Part shown: positions 16,634 through 24,654 of the stretch, piece by piece | How the letters are laid out: every line of letters begins with the position of its first letter | Position numbering within the stretch: the stretch's first letter is position 1 | Assembly: GCA_012518465.1 (NCBI GenBank) | Contig: JAAYSD010000102.1 | Location: forward strand, 1-33,648 | DNA: 33,648 nucleotides | Source: Clostridiales bacterium | GTDB taxonomy: Bacteria > Bacillota > Clostridia > Oscillospirales > Ruminococcaceae | Direction: 5' to 3' | Made by a program: the position numbers and the translations under genes | The notes under the pieces: model-generated | The model's input: only the letters and a program-made list of their open reading frames with translations | The model's database searches: none | What the model was told of the DNA's origin: nothing

Positions 16634-17077
16634 ATGAAGCTACACGAATTATCACCTGTACCAGGTTCTAGACGTGAAAACAAGCGTATCGGACGTGGTC
16701 ATGGCTCAGGCTGGGGAAAGACTTCAGGCAAGGGTCATAAGGGTCAGTGGGCACGTTCTGGCGGCGGCGTTAAGCCGGGCTTTGAAGGTGGTCAGATGCC
16801 TATGCAGAGGAGGCTTCCTAAAAGAGGATTCAACAATATTTTCAAGACTGAATATGCAACTGTTAATATCTGCGATTTAGAAGCACGCTTTGACGATGGT
16901 GCAGTAATTGATGCTAATGCATTAATTGAAATCGGTCTTATTAAGAAAACTCTTGATGGAGTAAAGGTTCTTGGCGATGGCGAGCTAACAAAGAAATTTA
17001 CTGTTAAAGCTGCTAAATTCTCTGCGGCGGCTGCTGAAAAAATTGAAAAGGCAGGCGGAAAGGCAGAGGTGATGTAA
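16634..17077 (+). CDS. rplO: 50S ribosomal protein L15
   Basis: The protein has 147 residues. The basic N-terminal arm is typical ([38 protein letters not shown]) and the block [20 protein letters not shown] follows. GGGAGGTGG lies upstream. Its TAA overlaps the secY ATG (TAATG), coupling secY translation to L15. Confidence 0.98.
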   Translation: MKLHELSPVPGSRRENKRIGRGHGSGWGKTSGKGHKGQWARSGGGVKPGFEGGQMPMQRRLPKRGFNNIFKTEYATVNICDLEARFDDGAVIDANALIEIGLIKKTLDGVKVLGDGELTKKFTVKAAKFSAAAAEKIEKAGGKAEVM

Positions 17078-18414
17078 TGTTTCAAGTATTCAGAAATGCG
17101 TGGAAGGTTGCTGATCTTCGCCAAAAGCTACTTTATACTTTATTTATAATAGTTATTTTCAGGCTTGGTTCCAGCATTTTTGTACCTTTCTTAAACAATG
17201 ATGCTATTCAAGCACTGTTAGGTGAAGGAACACTGATGAATTATATCGACCGGATGACGGGTGGTTCTCTTGGAAGAGGTACAATTCTTGCTATGTCAAT
17301 CACTCCGTACATTAATGCGTCGATTATCATTCAGCTGCTCACCGTAGCTATCCCCCCTCTAGAGAGACTAGCCAAAGAGGGTGAGGAAGGGCGTAAAAAG
17401 ATTAATAAAATCACTAAGTACACAGCTTTAGGAATTGCTTTACTTCAATCAACAATTTTTTATTTTGCATTGAGAAAAGGTGGTCCTACTGAGGATAGTA
17501 CAGGCAGACAGGCTATTTTGAGATATGGTGATATATATGATACATCTTCTGATAAGTTTTCTATTATACTATCGGCGATTGTAATCATACTTTGCTTTAC
17601 TGCCGGTGCTTCCGTTATTATATGGCTTGGTGATAGAATCAATGAAAAAGGTATCGGAAACGGTATCTCCATGATTCTTTTCGCAGGTATCGTTGCACGT
17701 ATCCCTGAGCAGATTTCTAATCTTGTTAAACAAGCAAAGGTAGATACAAAAAATGCTATTTTAGTGCCTATTATTATGGTTATATTTGTTCTTATGATTG
17801 CTTTTGTAATCTTTATGACAAATTCTGAAAGACGCATTCCTGTGCAATATGCTAAGAGAGTTGTAGGCAGGAAAATGTATGGCGGTCAGTCAACACATAT
17901 TCCTATTAAGGTAGCTATGGCGGGTGTTATGCCAATTATTTTTGCATCATCTATCATGACATTACCACAGACGCTTACGTCTATTTTTGGTATACCTGAT
18001 GAAGGAACATTCTGGCGTTCAGTTTATAATTTATTTTTATCTACAAGCTCAGTTTATGCAATTCTGTATTTCCTTTTAATTATTGGATTTAACTATTTCT
18101 ACATTGCTATTCAATATAATCCTGTGCAGATTGCTAATGACCTGAAGAAGAACAACGGTGCTATACCTGGTTATAGACCGGGAAAGCCGACCTCCGACTT
18201 TATCAGCAACTCACTTTCCAAGATTACTTTAATAGGTGCTATTTTCTTGGGAATTATCGCTGTTTTCCCAATATTGTTCTCGAAATTTTCAGGTATCAGT
18301 GGGTTATCCTTAGGAGGTACATCATTGTTGATCGTAGTAGGTGTAGCTCTTGAAACCGTACGTACTATGGAAAGTCAGATGATGATGCGTCATCATAAGG
18401 GCTTCCTTGAATAA
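17077..18414 (+). CDS. secY: Protein translocase subunit SecY
   Basis: Central channel of the Sec translocon in the cytoplasmic membrane. The protein has 445 residues with about ten hydrophobic helices. Motifs: [18 protein letters not shown] (plug/TM2 region), [37 protein letters not shown] in the large cytoplasmic loop that contacts the ribosome and SecA, and [20 protein letters not shown]. It overlaps rplO by one base and is followed after 11 bp by adk, the common Gram-positive order. Confidence 0.98.
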   Translation: MFQVFRNAWKVADLRQKLLYTLFIIVIFRLGSSIFVPFLNNDAIQALLGEGTLMNYIDRMTGGSLGRGTILAMSITPYINASIIIQLLTVAIPPLERLAKEGEEGRKKINKITKYTALGIALLQSTIFYFALRKGGPTEDSTGRQAILRYGDIYDTSSDKFSIILSAIVIILCFTAGASVIIWLGDRINEKGIGNGISMILFAGIVARIPEQISNLVKQAKVDTKNAILVPIIMVIFVLMIAFVIFMTNSERRIPVQYAKRVVGRKMYGGQSTHIPIKVAMAGVMPIIFASSIMTLPQTLTSIFGIPDEGTFWRSVYNLFLSTSSVYAILYFLLIIGFNYFYIAIQYNPVQIANDLKKNNGAIPGYRPGKPTSDFISNSLSKITLIGAIFLGIIAVFPILFSKFSGISGLSLGGTSLLIVVGVALETVRTMESQMMMRHHKGFLE

Positions 18415-18425
18415 AGGAGAAAATT

Positions 18426-19058
18426 ATGAATTTAATTTTTCTTGGTGCACCTGGTGCGGGTAAAGGTACTCAAGCTGAGGTTGTTACTAAAAAGCTTAAT
18501 ATCCCTGCTATTTCCACAGGAAATATTTTGCGTGAGGCTGTAAAAAACGGTACTGCACAGGGAATTGAGGCTAAGAAATATATGGATTCAGGAGAGCTTG
18601 TTCCTGATGAAGTGGTTATTGGTATTTTAAAAGATAGAATTTCTCAGGATGATTGTAAAAAAGGCTTTGTACTTGATGGCTTTCCAAGGACTGTTGCACA
18701 AGCTGAGGCTTTGGAAAATATGGGCATAAAAATCGACAAGGTTGTTGAAATTTATGTTTCCGATGAGGATATAATCGAAAGATTATCAGGTAGGAGAGTT
18801 TCCGAAATCAGTGGTGTTTCCTATCATATCAAGTATAAGCCACCTAAGGTTGAGGGCATTTGTGATGTTACCGGCGAAAAGCTTATTCAACGTGATGATG
18901 ATAAGCCGGAAACAGTTTTACACAGACTGAAAACATATCATGAAAAAACTGCTCCACTAAAGGATTTCTATCAAAAGCAAGGCAAGCTTGTTACTGTAAT
19001 TGGCCAAGAGAAAGTAGCTGATACTACAAAGCTTACTTTTGAGGCAATAGGTATTTAA
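18426..19058 (+). CDS. adk: Adenylate kinase
   Basis: Interconverts ATP plus AMP with two ADP. The protein has 210 residues. P-loop GAPGAGKG (7-14), AMP-binding [10 protein letters not shown], and [18 protein letters not shown] are present, so it is the long form with a LID. The LID (about residues 126-163) reads [20 protein letters not shown], then CDVTGEKL: three of the four zinc cysteines of many Gram-positive enzymes are replaced, leaving one Cys. It is therefore probably not a zinc LID. AAAGGAGA precedes the ATG. Confidence 0.97.
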   Translation: MNLIFLGAPGAGKGTQAEVVTKKLNIPAISTGNILREAVKNGTAQGIEAKKYMDSGELVPDEVVIGILKDRISQDDCKKGFVLDGFPRTVAQAEALENMGIKIDKVVEIYVSDEDIIERLSGRRVSEISGVSYHIKYKPPKVEGICDVTGEKLIQRDDDKPETVLHRLKTYHEKTAPLKDFYQKQGKLVTVIGQEKVADTTKLTFEAIGI

Positions 19059-19079
19059 TTAAATAAAGGGGGAACGATT

Positions 19080-19835
19080 ATGATACAAATTAAGACCCCC
19101 ACTGAAATTTCCAAGATGCTCAAGGCGTGTGAGCTTTCTGCACAGGCATTAGCTTTAGCAGGCAGATCAATCACGCCTGGCATGAGTACTTGGGAGCTTG
19201 ACAAAATCATTCACGATTTTATCATTTCAAAAGGGGCTACACCGTCTTTTCTAGGTTATGGCGGATTTAAGGGTAGTGCTTGTATTTCAATAAACGAAGA
19301 GTTGATTCACGGAATACCCTCAAAATCAAGAATAATCAAGGAAGGGGATATTGTTACCGTTGATGTTGGTGCTTGCATAGGTGGTTATCATGGCGACAAT
19401 GCAAGGACATTTCCCGTTGGAAAAATCAGTGAGGAAGCAGAAAATCTTCTTAAGGTGACGGAGGAAAGCCTCTATGAGGGCATTAAAATGGCCGTAGAAG
19501 GTAATCGTATAGGTGATATTTCCCATGCGGTTGAAAGCTGGTGTGTACAGAGAGGGTACTCAGTTGTTAAGAAATATGTAGGTCACGGTGTAGGAAAAAA
19601 TCTGCATGAGGACCCTGAGGTTCCTAACTATGGCAGGCCGGGTAGAGGGCCAAGACTAGCAGCAGGTATGACAATAGCTATTGAGCCAATGATTAATGCG
19701 GGTACTGAAGAAATACGTGTGTTATCGGATAATTGGACTGTTGTAACCGCCGATGGTAAGCTGTGTGCACATTTTGAGCATACTATTGCTATCACAAAGT
19801 CTGAGCCTTTGATTATGACCCTTGAGTCCCACTAA
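19080..19835 (+). CDS. map: Methionine aminopeptidase, type I
   Basis: Removes the initiator methionine from nascent proteins. The protein has 251 residues. Metal ligands can be placed: Asp in TVDVGACIGGYHGDNARTF (two Asp), His in GHGVGKNLHEDPEVPNYG, Glu in AIEPMINAG, and Glu in HFEHTIAIT; the substrate-binding His is in NEELIHGIPS. AAAGGGGGAA precedes the ATG. It is part of the secY-adk-map run within the translation cluster. Confidence 0.97.
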   Translation: MIQIKTPTEISKMLKACELSAQALALAGRSITPGMSTWELDKIIHDFIISKGATPSFLGYGGFKGSACISINEELIHGIPSKSRIIKEGDIVTVDVGACIGGYHGDNARTFPVGKISEEAENLLKVTEESLYEGIKMAVEGNRIGDISHAVESWCVQRGYSVVKKYVGHGVGKNLHEDPEVPNYGRPGRGPRLAAGMTIAIEPMINAGTEEIRVLSDNWTVVTADGKLCAHFEHTIAITKSEPLIMTLESH

Positions 19836-19853
19836 AAAGCATAGGAGAAATTT

Positions 19854-20120
19854 GTGGAACTTAGAGCAGGTATGATTGTCAGGAATAGAGCTGGGCATAA
19901 TATAGGTGATTTTTTCGTAATATTATCTATTGATAAGGACTCAGCGTATATTGTAGACGGAAAGCACAGAAAGCTTGAAAATCCAAAGAAGAAAAACATT
20001 AAGCACTTGCATTTCACTAGAAAGAGCATTGAGCTTTATGGTATTACTAACAAAAAAATAAGAGCGGCTTTGACAAAGCTAAATGAAGAATCCGCTAATA
20101 ATCGCCCAGAAGGAGAGTGA
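19854..20120 (+). CDS. KOW-domain RNA-binding protein (GTG start)
   Basis: An 88-residue protein with an N-terminal KOW/L14e-like fold ([40 protein letters not shown]). It is basic in the middle ([18 protein letters not shown]). Genes of this type sit between map and infA in many Clostridia and Bacilli; they are thought to bind RNA or ribosomes but the role is not established. The start is GTG 19854, with AGGAGAAA 4-10 bp upstream. The stop overlaps sequence just before infA. Confidence 0.85.
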   Translation: MELRAGMIVRNRAGHNIGDFFVILSIDKDSAYIVDGKHRKLENPKKKNIKHLHFTRKSIELYGITNKKIRAALTKLNEESANNRPEGE

Positions 20121-20125
20121 ACGGC

Positions 20126-20344
20126 TTGGCAAAAGAAGATGTTATTGAAGTTGAAGGTGTAATACTTGAAGCTTTGCCTAACGCAAATTTTAAAGTAGAG
20201 CTCACAAACGGGCATAAGATACTGGCACACGTCAGCGGTAAGCTGAGGATGAACTTTATTCGCATACTTCCCGGTGATAAAGTGACGGTAGAAATGTCAC
20301 CCTATGATTTAACAAAGGGCCGTATTATCTGGAGGAGCAAGTAA
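20126..20344 (+). CDS. infA: Translation initiation factor IF-1 (TTG start)
   Basis: Binds the 30S A site during initiation. TTG 20126 gives [18 protein letters not shown] after the initiator and exactly 72 residues, the standard IF-1. A GTG at 20117, overlapping the previous stop, would add three non-family residues and fall on the ribosome binding site AAGGAGA (20110-20116). OB-fold residues [20 protein letters not shown] are intact. Confidence 0.97.
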   Translation: MAKEDVIEVEGVILEALPNANFKVELTNGHKILAHVSGKLRMNFIRILPGDKVTVEMSPYDLTKGRIIWRSK

Positions 20345-20349
20345 GAAAA

Positions 20350-20385
20350 TTTACTAAGCGTGCATTATTTGCATTCTTTAGTAAA
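20350..20385 (+). promoter_or_regulatory. Hairpin in the infA-rpmJ spacer
   Basis: TTTACTAA (20350-20357) is the exact complement of TTAGTAAA (20378-20385), with an inner TGCA/TGCA pairing possible. It lies in a 66-nt spacer just before the rpmJ GAAGGAGG site. Confidence 0.45.
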
Positions 20386-20410
20386 CGGCATATTTGAAGG
20401 AGGTAACTCA

Positions 20411-20524
20411 ATGAAAGTAAGACCTTCCGTAAAGCCCATGTGCGACAAATGTAAAGTCATTAAACGCAAGGGTAAGGTTATGGTAATTTGCAGTGACCCT
20501 AAGCACAAGCAAAGACAGGGTTAA
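20411..20524 (+). CDS. rpmJ: 50S ribosomal protein L36, zinc-binding form
   Basis: A 37-residue protein opening [20 protein letters not shown]. It keeps the zinc ligands CxxC, a third Cys and a His (C11, C14, C27, H32), so it is the C+ form. AAGGAGGT lies ahead of the ATG. It is the smallest gene in the window and sits in its usual place between infA and rpsM. Confidence 0.98.
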   Translation: MKVRPSVKPMCDKCKVIKRKGKVMVICSDPKHKQRQG

Positions 20525-20584
20525 TCCGTGTTTTATTAATTGCTTTTGAAAGTATTCAATTGCAGAAATTACAGGAGGAACAAT

Positions 20585-20956
20585 ATGGCAAGAATCGCCG
20601 GTGTTGATTTGCCAAAGGAAAAGCGTATTGAAATTGGTTTGACATACGTTTATGGTATAGGCAGAACGACAGCAACAAAAATTCTCGCTTCATCAGGTGT
20701 TAATCCCGATGTAAGGGTTAAAGACCTCACCGATGAAGATGAAGCAAAAATCCGTGAAGCTATTGAAAAGAACGGTATTTTAGTAGAGGGTGACCTACGC
20801 AGACGTGTCGCTCTTAATATCAAGCGTTTGGTTGAAATCTACTGTTATAGAGGCACACGTCATCGTAAAGGGTTGCCTGTTCGTGGACAGAGAACTAAGA
20901 CAAATGCTAGAACTCGTAAAGGCCCTAGAAAAACAATTGCAAATAAGAAGAAATAA
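20585..20956 (+). CDS. rpsM: 30S ribosomal protein S13
   Basis: Head protein that contacts S19 and the P-site tRNA. The start is ATG 20585 ([20 protein letters not shown]), preceded by AGGAGGA, giving 123 residues; upstream in-frame codons lie in the spacer. The helix-two-turn-helix and basic tail are present ([20 protein letters not shown]). Confidence 0.98.
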   Translation: MARIAGVDLPKEKRIEIGLTYVYGIGRTTATKILASSGVNPDVRVKDLTDEDEAKIREAIEKNGILVEGDLRRRVALNIKRLVEIYCYRGTRHRKGLPVRGQRTKTNARTRKGPRKTIANKKK

Positions 20957-20991
20957 GATTGTTTTCATTTTGAGGGTTTTGTGGAGTTTTA

Positions 20992-21023
20992 TGGGCTTTT
21001 ATGTATTTTATCATTCAAGCCTA
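20992..21023 (+). promoter_or_regulatory. Weak hairpin in the rpsM-rpsK spacer
   Basis: TGGGCTT (20992-20998) can pair with AAGCCTA (21017-21023), 7 pairs with one G-U and an 18-nt loop. It ends before the rpsK GAAAGGA site. Confidence 0.3.
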
Positions 21024-21046
21024 AATTATGAAAGGATGGTCATATA

Positions 21047-21451
21047 ATGGCAGCAAAAGCTACGGGCAAGAAAAATGTTGTTCGTCGCCGTCGTGAGCGT
21101 AAGAATATTGAAAATGGTTCTGTTCACATTCAGTCGACATTCAACAATACAATTGTAACTGTAACTGATTTGCAAGGAAATGCTATTTCCTGGGCAAGTG
21201 CAGGTGCATTAAACTTCAGGGGTTCTAAAAAATCTACTCCTTTTGCAGCACAATCAGCCGCTGAAACAGCAGCTAAAGCAGCAGTAGAGCATGGTTTAAA
21301 GACTGTTGAAGTATATGTAAAGGGTCCCGGTTCAGGACGTGAGGCAGCTATTCGTGCTTTACAGTCAGCAGGACTTGAAGTAAGGATGATTAAAGACGTT
21401 ACACCAATTCCACACAATGGTTGTCGTCCTCCAAAGAGAAGACGTGTGTAG
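21047..21451 (+). CDS. rpsK: 30S ribosomal protein S11
   Basis: Platform protein of the 30S subunit, 134 residues. Motifs: [58 protein letters not shown], and the C-terminal [20 protein letters not shown] precedes the ATG. A 118-bp spacer with hairpins separates it from rpsD. Confidence 0.99.
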   Translation: MAAKATGKKNVVRRRRERKNIENGSVHIQSTFNNTIVTVTDLQGNAISWASAGALNFRGSKKSTPFAAQSAAETAAKAAVEHGLKTVEVYVKGPGSGREAAIRALQSAGLEVRMIKDVTPIPHNGCRPPKRRRV

Positions 21452-21467
21452 TTTTTAATGTATAATT

Positions 21468-21539
21468 TTGATTTTTTAGTCAAAAATCAATTGGTGTTAA
21501 AAAAGCTGAGTGAATCGTTTACTCGGCGTCGGCAAATGC
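21468..21539 (+). promoter_or_regulatory. Hairpins in the rpsK-rpsD spacer
   Basis: TTGATTTTT (21468-21476) and AAAAATCAA (21482-21490) form a perfect 9-bp stem with loop TAGTC. GAGTGAA/TTTACTC follows about 21508-21524, and TCGGC-AAAT-GCTGA near 21530. S4 regulates the alpha operon in E. coli and rpsD in B. subtilis via mRNA, so S4 binding is a possible but untested role. Confidence 0.45.
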
Positions 21540-21569
21540 TGATACTATTTGAAAGACGAGGTATAATTT

Positions 21570-22166
21570 ATGGCAGTTAATAGAGTGCCTGTATTAAAAA
21601 GATGCAAAGCTTTAGGCATAAGTCCCATGGTTTTGGGCTATGCAAAGGAAACTAAGAGAAACAAGGATACTAACCGTCGTAGAAAGATTTCTGAATACGG
21701 TTTGCAGAAAAATGAAAAGCAGAAGTTAAAGTTTATCTATGGCGTTCTTGAAGGGCAGTTTCATCACTATTATGAGCTGGCTATCAAGGAAGAGGGTGTA
21801 GCTGGTGAAAACTTGCTTAAAATTCTCGAATCTAGACTTGACAATATTGTTTTCCGTGCAGGTTTTGCAATTACACGCCGTGAGGCAAGGCAGCTTGTTA
21901 CACATGGTCATTTTGCGGTAAATGGTGTTAAGGTTGACATTCCTTCATACAGGGTTAAGGTAGGCGATGTTATAACACTTCGTGAAAACAGCAAGAAAAG
22001 CAAGAAGTTTGAAATGATAGCTGAGGCTACTCATGGCAGGACTTCCCCCACTTGGATGGACGTAAATAAGGAAACAGGTACTATTGTGATTAAATCCGTA
22101 TTTGCTCGTGAAGAACTTGATTATGAGATTCAAGAGCATTTAATCATAGAGCTGTATTCTAAATAA
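21570..22166 (+). CDS. rpsD: 30S ribosomal protein S4 (zinc-free form)
   Basis: Assembly-initiating protein, 198 residues. The N-terminus (MAVNRVPVLKRCKALGISPM) has a single Cys and no CxxC pairs, so it is the zinc-free type. The S4 RNA-binding domain is clear (ESRLDNIVFRAGFAITRREA, RQLVTHGHFAVNGVKVDIPS). GAAAGACGAGG lies upstream. It precedes rpoA across a 176-bp structured spacer. Confidence 0.98.
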   Translation: MAVNRVPVLKRCKALGISPMVLGYAKETKRNKDTNRRRKISEYGLQKNEKQKLKFIYGVLEGQFHHYYELAIKEEGVAGENLLKILESRLDNIVFRAGFAITRREARQLVTHGHFAVNGVKVDIPSYRVKVGDVITLRENSKKSKKFEMIAEATHGRTSPTWMDVNKETGTIVIKSVFAREELDYEIQEHLIIELYSK

Positions 22167-22169
22167 TAA

Positions 22170-22307
22170 TTTTACCGCATATAATTATAGAGTGGAGTTA
22201 TTTTTAATTCAAGGTTGCATAAAAACTACATTTTGTGCCAGACTTTTTGAGGTTTATCCAATCGGGTCGAATTTTGATTTAAAATTAAACTTCATTCTAC
22301 GGTAAAA
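22170..22307 (+). promoter_or_regulatory. Long-range stem enclosing the rpsD-rpoA spacer
   Basis: The continuous arm 22288-22307 can pair with TTTTACCG (22170-22177, 8 perfect pairs) and TAGAGTGGAGTT (22188-22199, 12 pairs with two G-U), leaving a 10-nt bulge 22178-22187. The enclosed ~88 nt holds another small hairpin (AATTTT/AAAATT near 22270-22286). The structure ends about 20 nt before the rpoA ribosome binding site. No terminator T-run follows. Confidence 0.6.
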
Positions 22308-22342
22308 AGTCAAACAAGACGAAAATGCAGGAGGGTCAAATA

Positions 22343-23299
22343 ATGCTCGAAAAAATCGAAAAGCTTTCAATCGAAACCTCTAAGCTAAAGCCTGACGGTA
22401 CTTATGGAATGTTTATTCTTGAACCGCTTCAGGGTGGATATGGAAACACATTGGGCAATAGCTTAAGACGTGTTTTGCTATCCTCATTACCTGGAGTAGC
22501 GGCTACTTCTGTAAGGATTGAAGGTGTTCAACACGAATTTTCTACAATCCAGGGAGTAAAAGAGGATGTAACAGAATTAATTCTTAATATTAAGGGATTA
22601 ATTGCAAAAATGTATGGCGAAGGGCCTAAGACCGTTTATATCGAAGCGGAGGGCGAGTGTGAAGTCACTGCTGGCGATATTAAAACTGACAGTGAGGTTG
22701 AGATTCTTGACCCAGGTATGCATATTGCTACGCTGGAGCCAGGTGCAAAGCTGTATATGGATATTACTATTGACCGTGGCAGGGGATATGTTTCAGCTGA
22801 AACTAATAAAAATTATCTCCAGCCGATAATCGGTGTCATTCCGATTGATAGTATTTATTCTCCTGTTCTGAAGGTTAATTATTCAGTTGAAAACACTCGT
22901 GTCGGACAACGTACAGACTTTGATAAGCTAATTATTGAGGTATGGACAAACGGTACAATTTCAGCTAAGGAAGCTGTTTCCTATGCGGCGAAGATTTTAA
23001 TAGACCGTTTGCAGCTGTTTGCTGATTTATCCGATGACTCGACACAGCCTGAATTGATGGTTGAAAAGGAAGATAACCGCAAGGATAAGGTTCTCGAGAT
23101 GACGATTGAGGAATTGGATTTATCCGTCCGTTCATTTAATTGCTTAAAGCGAGCAGGAATTAATACTGTTGGTGACCTTACTAATAAATCACCTGAAGAT
23201 ATGATGAAAGTAAGAAATTTAGGCAAGAAATCCTTTGAGGAAGTAAAGGCTAAGCTTGTTTCTCTGGGATTGGACCTTGCTCCAAGCGAAGAAAACTAG
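22343..23299 (+). CDS. rpoA: DNA-directed RNA polymerase subunit alpha
   Basis: The protein has 318 residues from ATG 22343 ([20 protein letters not shown]). An in-frame ATG at 22325 overlaps the GGAGGG ribosome binding site and is rejected. The N-terminal dimerisation domain has [20 protein letters not shown]. The C-terminal domain that binds UP elements and activators has [20 protein letters not shown], with the conserved Arg, and [17 protein letters not shown]. It stands in the alpha operon between rpsD and rplQ. Confidence 0.99.
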   Translation: MLEKIEKLSIETSKLKPDGTYGMFILEPLQGGYGNTLGNSLRRVLLSSLPGVAATSVRIEGVQHEFSTIQGVKEDVTELILNIKGLIAKMYGEGPKTVYIEAEGECEVTAGDIKTDSEVEILDPGMHIATLEPGAKLYMDITIDRGRGYVSAETNKNYLQPIIGVIPIDSIYSPVLKVNYSVENTRVGQRTDFDKLIIEVWTNGTISAKEAVSYAAKILIDRLQLFADLSDDSTQPELMVEKEDNRKDKVLEMTIEELDLSVRSFNCLKRAGINTVGDLTNKSPEDMMKVRNLGKKSFEEVKAKLVSLGLDLAPSEEN

Positions 23300-23326
23300 C
23301 GGTTTACCGTAAGGAAGGAGTAGACA

Positions 23327-23668
23327 ATGTCAGGATCAAGAAAACTGGGACGTGCCAGTGACCATAGAAAAGCGATGCTGAGGACAATGGTTACTTTCTT
23401 GCTCGAAAATGGTAAGATTGAAACTACTGTAACAAGAGCTAAGGAAGTACGTTCTCAGGCTGAAAAGATTATTACTATTGGTAAGGATAATTCCTTACAT
23501 TCAAAGCGTCAAGTTCTGTCTTATGTTACGAAGGAAAGTGTTGTTAAAAAGGTTTTTGATGAAATTTCTCCTAAGTATGTGGATAGAAACGGCGGTTATA
23601 CAAGAATTGTAAAAATTGGCCCAAGACGTGGCGATGCTGCTGAAATGGCTATTATTGAATTAGTATAA
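23327..23668 (+). CDS. rplQ: 50S ribosomal protein L17
   Basis: Tunnel-exit protein, 113 residues, opening [20 protein letters not shown]. The motif [20 protein letters not shown] and C-terminal [15 protein letters not shown] are typical. It is the last gene of the cluster. In many Firmicutes the ECF transporter genes follow here; in this window the operon stops at a terminator instead. Confidence 0.98.
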   Translation: MSGSRKLGRASDHRKAMLRTMVTFLLENGKIETTVTRAKEVRSQAEKIITIGKDNSLHSKRQVLSYVTKESVVKKVFDEISPKYVDRNGGYTRIVKIGPRRGDAAEMAIIELV

Positions 23669-23680
23669 TCAAAAAATAAA

Positions 23681-23709
23681 AAGAGCTTGTGTATTCAAGC
23701 TCTTTTTTT
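23681..23709 (+). terminator. Bidirectional terminator between rplQ and the rhodanese gene
   Basis: AAGAGCTTG (23681-23689) and CAAGCTCTT (23696-23704) form a perfect 9-bp stem with a 6-nt loop, followed by a T-run to 23709. An A-rich stretch on the other side gives a T-run on the minus strand as well, serving the convergent rhodanese gene. Confidence 0.92.
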
Positions 23710-23730
23710 ATTTTCAAGTTTTTTAATCAT

Positions 23731-24156
23731 TTATTCACCTACAATCGTTTCATAATTCCAATTTATTATTCCACCAAAATCGTATATATTATTATAACCC
23801 ATGTTTACAAGCGTCATTGCTGCACCATAGCTTCTAGCACCGCTCCTGCAATATACCAGAATTTTTGTGCTTTTATCAGGAATTTCCTGTTCTATTCTTG
23901 AAGAAAGCTCATAGTCCGGTATGCAAATTGCATTTTCAATATGCTCTTCGGCAAATTCTTCCTCCGTACGAACGTCTAAAACGATTTTATCATCCGGTTC
24001 ATTAATCATTTTATAGGCTGTATCCGAATCTATTTTTCTGTACACTGCCCCATTTATCCCATGTGATGAGCTGTTACTTTGCTCATTTGCTTCACATCCT
24101 GTTGAAAACAGTGTTGCCATTGATAATATACCTGAAAGTATTGATTTTTTATTCAT
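23731..24156 (-). CDS. Rhodanese-domain protein, probable lipoprotein
   Basis: The protein has 141 residues from ATG 24156, preceded by AGGAG on the minus strand; a start ten codons earlier would lie against arsR and lacks a site. Residues 1-21 resemble a lipoprotein signal (Lys-Lys, hydrophobic run, STGC with Cys21), though Ser at -3 is atypical. A single rhodanese domain follows with LDVRTEEEFAEEHIENAICI and active-site loop CRSGAR (Cys103), so it could carry a persulfide. It lies 22 bp after the arsR-type gene and should be co-transcribed. It probably handles sulfane sulfur outside the membrane. Confidence 0.85.
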   Translation of the reverse strand: MNKKSILSGILSMATLFSTGCEANEQSNSSSHGINGAVYRKIDSDTAYKMINEPDDKIVLDVRTEEEFAEEHIENAICIPDYELSSRIEQEIPDKSTKILVYCRSGARSYGAAMTLVNMGYNNIYDFGGIINWNYETIVGE

Positions 24157-24178
24157 AGTTAATCTCCTAAATAAATAT

Positions 24179-24478
24179 TCAGTCACAATAATTATCTCTT
24201 ATTGCTTGCATTATTTTTATAACTCTTTCATCGTTAATATAATATGTTACAGTTAAGCCTTGCTTTTGATTATCCAAAATTTTATGTGCCTTCATTATTG
24301 ATAAATGCTGTGATAGTGCAGATTGACTTATAGTGGGAATGGCATTGCTTAATTCTGTTACATTTTTTTCACCTTTAATAAGCTGGCATAATATCTTTAA
24401 TCTATTTTCATTAGCTAAGATTTTTAGCAGCTGTGCAATTGATTTGGCATTATCTTGAATATCTTTTGTTTGTTCCAT
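24179..24478 (-). CDS. ArsR-family repressor, BigR/SqrR-like
   Basis: A 99-residue winged-helix protein. The recognition helix reads ISQSALSQHLSIMKAHKIL, and the wing follows (KQGLTVTYYIND). Two cysteines are present: C31 in LKILCQLI and C98 near the C-terminus (NYCD). Their positions and 67-residue spacing closely match the sensing pair of BigR/SqrR/YgaV persulfide sensors. The CxC metal site of classic ArsR/SmtB regulators is not seen. The next gene is a rhodanese, which supports a sulfur-response role. The promoter carries a perfect 22-bp palindrome, a likely autoregulatory operator. AAGGAGGT precedes the ATG. Confidence 0.88.
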   Translation of the reverse strand: MEQTKDIQDNAKSIAQLLKILANENRLKILCQLIKGEKNVTELSNAIPTISQSALSQHLSIMKAHKILDNQKQGLTVTYYINDERVIKIMQAIRDNYCD

Positions 24479-24491
24479 AACTACCTCCTTA

Positions 24492-24535
24492 TATATTAGT
24501 AATTACTAATATACTGATTTTGTCCGTTTTGTCAA
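24492..24535 (-). promoter_or_regulatory. Promoter and 22-bp palindromic operator of the arsR-rhodanese operon
   Basis: A perfect 22-bp palindrome (half-site TATATTAGTAA) covers 24492-24513. On the minus strand TTGACA lies at 24535-24530 and a TATATT -10 at 24513-24508 (16-bp spacer), so the palindrome overlaps the -10 and start point. This is a classic repressor position. Confidence 0.85.
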
Positions 24536-24594
24536 GACAAATGTGAACAAATCACAAAGTTTTTTTATTAAAATTCGCTATTTTTTTAATTCTA

Positions 24595-24623
24595 TTGACA
24601 TTACAAATTTTATATAATATAAT
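24595..24623 (+). promoter_or_regulatory. SigA promoter of the SPFH/TM2 operon
   Basis: TTGACA (24595-24600) and TATAAT (24618-24623) are perfect with 17-bp spacing. The ribosome binding site GGAGGA precedes the next gene. Confidence 0.85.
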
Positions 24624-24654
24624 AATTATATAAAAATAAAAGTGGAGGAATGAA

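Noticed and set aside
21468-21490. Terminator between rpsK and rpsD
   Set aside because: The stem is A/T only and is not followed by a T-run; the operon clearly continues.
21539-21567. Promoter with TATAAT just before rpsD
   Set aside because: The -10 ends 2 bp before the start codon, so a transcript would start inside the gene.
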